64,000 bases of DNA from positions 682,001 to 746,000 of the forward strand of contig BGZK01000099.1 in assembly GCA_005406025.1 (NCBI GenBank). Direction: 5' to 3'. Below, one piece after another: positions 59,986 through 64,000 of this stretch (positions are counted from its first letter, which is position 1; each line of letters opens with the position of its first letter). The notes under the pieces are model-generated. The model was not told the DNA's origin, ran no database searches, and saw only the letters and a program-made list of their open reading frames with translations. This DNA comes from Eumeta japonica. Taxonomy: Eukaryota; Arthropoda; Insecta; Lepidoptera; Psychidae. The position numbers were made by a program, and so were the translations under genes.

Positions 59986-62934
59986 TACGAAATAAGCATT
60001 ATCCAAAGTTAAAGATCGCCTAAGCTTCGTTGGAAAATTAAAAAAGATTCGCGGGGTGGAAAAAAAAAGATCAAAGCGAAAGGAGACGGAGCCGCGGACG
60101 AGACTAAACATATTAATCATGAAATTAAAATCCTAATAAAAATGAAAAAAGTCGTGATCCCACGCATAAATTTCTTTACGCGTGTGGGCGCAAGATTGAT
60201 TGTCTAATATGAAATATGTATAAGATGTGGCTGCGGGGATTATAAAATCAACTATGCTCAAAGCGAGCACGGTATATTTGCGTAAATGGTGAAAGGTCGT
60301 GGGATAACCTTGTGCACGGACAAAGATAGGTGGATACGCCTCTATCGCAGTGGAGGGTTCGAAATGAAAGTGATGCATAATTGAAGTGTGGCACACATTG
60401 CTTTCGTGATGCAGGTATATCAATAAGATTTTTCAGTGTTCGTCTGAGAACGTAAACAAATCACGTAAGTATAAAATGATAACCTGTGAGTTGGATCGTG
60501 TTACGGGCCGTGGTGGGTTGAAAATAAGATTTAAATTAATATGCCTACACGGATTATAATGTAGGCAACTGTTAGCTGACATATATTATTATTTATTTTA
60601 TCAAAAAAATTGTACTATATAAGTTATATAGTATAATTTTTATATAATATAGTACAATATAAGAGATGAGATATACTGGTTGAACAGGTTTTTATTAGCT
60701 TCAAGTTATTTTCTTTGCTGTGTTTTAAGGCGAGAATTACATAAACAATAAATACAGATCAATTGTAATTGTTAGAGAAAAATATTAGATTGCTTGCAAT
60801 TGACTATTAATAAAATCAAATATTAATTAACGTAATTACTTATTTCTGTTATAGAATCTTTATATTAAAATGCGCAATTTCATTTTATTCTTGTGATAGC
60901 TACATAAATTACACGCACTTGTGTTCTTAAATGTTTCGAAAGCTGCTGCCATAAAATACGGCGCATACAAATTCAAAAGAATTATATAATTTACTTATAA
61001 TAAATAAACTATATGTAATAATAATAAATATAATAATTAGAAGTAATATAAACTTTTTTACACTAATTAGAAGATTCATCGATGGTTATTTTGGTCCAAT
61101 TGAATATATAGTATTCAAACAAAAGTGTATTCTTGTAGTTCTAATTAATAAATCAATTATTAACTATCAGTTAATAAAAAAATTATATTCAATTTACGTA
61201 CAAGATACGTGGTATAAAATTGTATTTAAAAAATGAACACAACAATTAACAAATAAATAGACCAACAGATCCATTGAAGATAAAAATCACTTTGAATGAC
61301 CGATGAAGAAAATTGTATATATATAACAACAAAAAAAAAACGCAATACGAAAGAATACCAATCCGCCAACAAAACGACATCGCTCAACCCACACTCGCCT
61401 ATCACCAGAAGTTATAAATAAACCCATTTATTATTAAAAGCATCGTCTCTCTAACTTCACATACCATACCACGACACGGAAAAAAAAGGAGCTCCAAAAC
61501 GACTTAATAACCCGTCATTAAATCAATGCCGGTATATCGACATGCCGCATCCACCGCTTTCATAAATCATTGTCCGCATTAAACTGTCGCCTCTGAGCGC
61601 ATAAATAAAATAGCCCACTAATGATTCAGATTATGATGTGGTCTTTAAGAGCCTATTAATTTGAACATGCACGGTGGTCCCATAGTTCTTTTTAATTTAT
61701 ACGGTTATTACTGATGTATGGGATTTTAATTCAATATGGCGAATTTTTCATTCTAGTCGGTTGCGGTCAATATGAAAAGGTAATTTTGACATTGTAGATA
61801 AAAGTCGATGAACTCATTTTTAATTTCATCGTATAAATATCACCGGAAATAATCAGCGAAATATTGTGTAATGTGCAATTACTAACAGAAAACTTATTAA
61901 AAATAATTTCAAAAAATCTCACAACTTCAAATTTATTCTTCGCAACATGCTTTAAAAAAATGTAATGAGAAGAACACAACAAAATGAAATTTTGTACATC
62001 TAGATAGTAATTATTAGTGGTTTCAATTTTTGTTTAATACAAAATTGACTAAAACCGTATAAAATTGAGTAGTAGAATTATAAAAAAACAACATTATTAG
62101 GCTATAATTTGAAACGAGATATCTCGAACGTTTAAATGTAGAGATATCCTATATCCTAAATTAGATCAAAAATAAGTACACTCAAATAACAATTTCACAA
62201 AATGGAGCAAATCAAACATGAATAGGAATATACGAATTCCGTAGAATTAGGCACTTCACAATTGATATGGTATTTTAATCGAAAAACACATTCATATTTT
62301 CCGCTTCCGAATAATAAATTACAAACAAAACCTTTCGTTTGTGGAAGGACAGGGGGATATATTTACGATACGCTCAGTTAAACACAGCAATTAAACCGCA
62401 TATGTGTATTGTAGACGGACACATATAAATTATTTCAGTATCCTGAAAACGTCTGTAATTGTTGTTAAAGGTGAAAGGCGTATATTAAACTGTCTACGGA
62501 TTTTGAGCGCTCCATTTGGCTCGTACCAGTGCGTCCTTTGCTCGGGCAATCTAACCAGAGACTATCAAGTTTGTGGATGAGAAATACTTTTGTAATAAAG
62601 ATTCGAAGGTGTTATAACGCTCATATTGTACGTGTATATATTTTTGTATGTCTAAGCAATATAGATGTCTCTTCATAAATATTATTAAATATGACTCAAC
62701 CAATTTCGATGAAATTGAATTAATAAAATATAAAGTTGCAATGTGCATCCTGCTGACTATGGTTTAGTATCTGGAATGTTACTTCACTAAATATATACGG
62801 TGTCCCCACACACATTATATGGATTGATAAATACAAAAAATAAATTGCATTAAATCATAATTATATATATGTATGTATCTTACATTAAAATATACCTATT
62901 ACCTAGTGTTATTGAACGAATTTTGCAAAAGTGG
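59986..62934. other. Non-coding stretch, no gene supported
   Basis: AT-rich. A small inverted repeat TTGTACTATATAA / TTATATAGTATAA-like cluster is at 60,610-60,655. A minus-strand frame at 60,133-60,423 (96 codons) has no recognised domain. A GC-richer block at 61,430-61,770 is listed separately. Confidence 0.45.
61430..61770. promoter_or_regulatory. Candidate conserved element with homeodomain-type sites
   Basis: Block of mixed composition containing cccgtcattaaatcaatgcc, accgctttcataaatcattg, actaatgattcagattatg and agagcctattaatttg. TAAT cores and ATTTATG/CATAAAT words (Hox/Abd-B-like) are dense. No coding frame. Inference only. Confidence 0.25.
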
Positions 62935-63311
62935 GCGGCAATTCGCGCAATTTACGGGCTAGGATCTCGTTTCTCTTAGAAGTAAGTTTAAAGAAATTGG
63001 AATTTTTACTGTGAATTCACAGTTTAATTTACCAAAATTGAAGACAAGTAAGAAATATTTTGAATGTCTTAATAAAAAATGGTGGTAGACATAATTTCGA
63101 TACTGGAAATAAAAATAAATTGTATTTACATGTTAGTGGACTGCACAGGGTTACGAATTCGTTTAGGGGGCTCTGTGTGCGCATGTTCAATAAGATTCCT
63201 GAGGATATACGAAATTTACCCTTTAACAAATTTAAAGTATTTGTTAAGCAAACACTTTGGACAAAAAGGTATTATACAATCTCCAAATATTTAGAGTATA
63301 AATGGACATAA
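62935..63311 (+). pseudogene. C-terminal end of a LINE reverse transcriptase protein
   Basis: The region reads AIYGLGSRFSLRSKFKEIGI and then FTVNSQ (about 62,948-63,025), the post-catalytic 'RAIYGLG...SLREKFKE.GILTV.SQ' block of jockey/CR1-like insect LINEs. It continues in a second frame (63,060-63,311) with HNFDTGNKNKLYLHVSGLHR, FRGLCVRMFNKIPEDIRNLP and NKFKVFVKQTL, then YYTISKYLE. This is the usual C-terminus ('NTRNK.KL ... S....G...YN.IP..I..LP...FK..K..L....YY...EYL'). The catalytic core is missing upstream, so this is a 5'-truncated insertion with at least one frameshift. Confidence 0.7.
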
Positions 63312-64000
63312 TAAGCTCGACTTAGTACAGGTTTGTTTTTCTTGCAATAGTAATATATATGATTGTATTTGGTTTGAAAAGAGCTATTTACCATTTTTTC
63401 TTTTGCTCGTTTTTCTTGAGGGATAACTCCCTTACGAACTAGAAGTAGTTAAAAAAAAGGGGTAATATCAAAAAAAACTATAAATTGTTTAAATGTCGTG
63501 ACGTATTTCAAGTGTTATATTATAAACCTACGAAATGAAAATATTTTAAATTTGAAACGTATCTGAAGTGAGTTCACTTTTAAATAATATTTATGTGACG
63601 TATGATAATAAAGAAAAAATGACAATTTCTATCGTAAACATATAATATTGATTAAGAAAAGATAGGATAAGAACGGTTCCCGGCTGTAATAATCTAATGT
63701 TTTAAATGTCTATCAAGGCACCAAGGCTTATAGTTTAAAAAATGAGTACATTCGCTACATCTACAGAATAATAAATTTTCAAGCGAGTCCAACTGACAGC
63801 ATTTCAACGCTTATGTATTTGCAATTCGCGTTGTCGACAGACATCTTATTTTCCTTCGGCATGGTCCGAATAAAAAATTTTGTCATGTCTAAATTAAATT
63901 TTTGAGTTTATAAAAATTCAGACGTCTACTATGGTTGATACACATTAAATACCTGTGTGAATCGGAACATCCTACTGTCGCTCGATTGCTCTATGGGAAT
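63312..64000. other. Non-coding stretch to the window edge
   Basis: AT-rich flank following the LINE tail. No coding or structured element recognised. Confidence 0.4.

Noticed and set aside
60133..60423. 96-codon minus-strand frame
   Set aside because: No recognisable domain or splice signals. His/Tyr/Thr-rich composition gives no support.

Overview
The window is a 64 kb, AT-rich stretch of an insect nuclear genome, most likely from a moth or butterfly (Lepidoptera). The evidence is spliced GT-AG introns in a transposon, decayed LINE, mariner and MITE copies, and several interspersed repeats of types common in lepidopteran DNA. One is a 'GGTTCCGTA...' repeat with runs of (GGAC)n-like 'gacggacggac' near its end. 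Another is a LINE tail whose complement reads 'ggtaggcagagac'. I found no convincing host protein-coding gene, tRNA or rRNA. It reads as a gene desert or a very large intron.

The most informative locus is 38.54-42.67 kb. It is a 4.1 kb DNA transposon with matching 16-bp end sequences and an AT (or TA) target duplication. It carries two convergent genes. The plus-strand gene has two exons and encodes a protein with a SWIM-like zinc motif followed by a YqaJ-type phage recombinase/exonuclease domain. The minus-strand gene has three exons and encodes a THAP-domain DDE transposase of the DDE_Tnp_4 type. This is the architecture I associate with the ISL2EU superfamily. Every coding block is interrupted by single-base frameshifts, but almost no in-frame nonsense codons are seen.

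Other mobile DNA, left to right: a truncated transposon-associated coding fragment running off the left edge (1-426); a 467-bp MITE (2.03 kb); a 260-bp MITE with long inverted repeats (7.25 kb); a minus-strand Gypsy-type integrase C-terminus with an LTR-like end (15.2-15.7 kb); two near-identical copies of a repeat with inverted ends (19.3 and 21.3 kb), the second inserted inside an older repeat; a reverse transcriptase fragment (23.1-23.35 kb); a decayed RTE-like LINE with endonuclease and C-terminal remnants (24.0-25.6 kb) and two more tails of the same family (26.0 and 49.1-49.4 kb); a mariner transposase pseudogene (47.9-48.9 kb); a second Tc1/mariner-superfamily transposase pseudogene with a 'GGHFEAD' C-terminus (55.2-56.15 kb); and the C-terminus of another LINE (62.9-63.3 kb).

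Between these lie AT-rich DNA and short islands of higher GC and CpG with homeodomain-like, E-box or PHO/YY1-like motifs (for example 33.6-35.8, 46.3, 51.6, 57.5 and 61.5 kb). These could be conserved regulatory elements, but from one sequence that is only an inference. Notable small structures are a perfect 30-bp palindrome at 58,615, G-quadruplex-capable runs at 18.76 and 45.84 kb, and several short inverted or tandem repeats.
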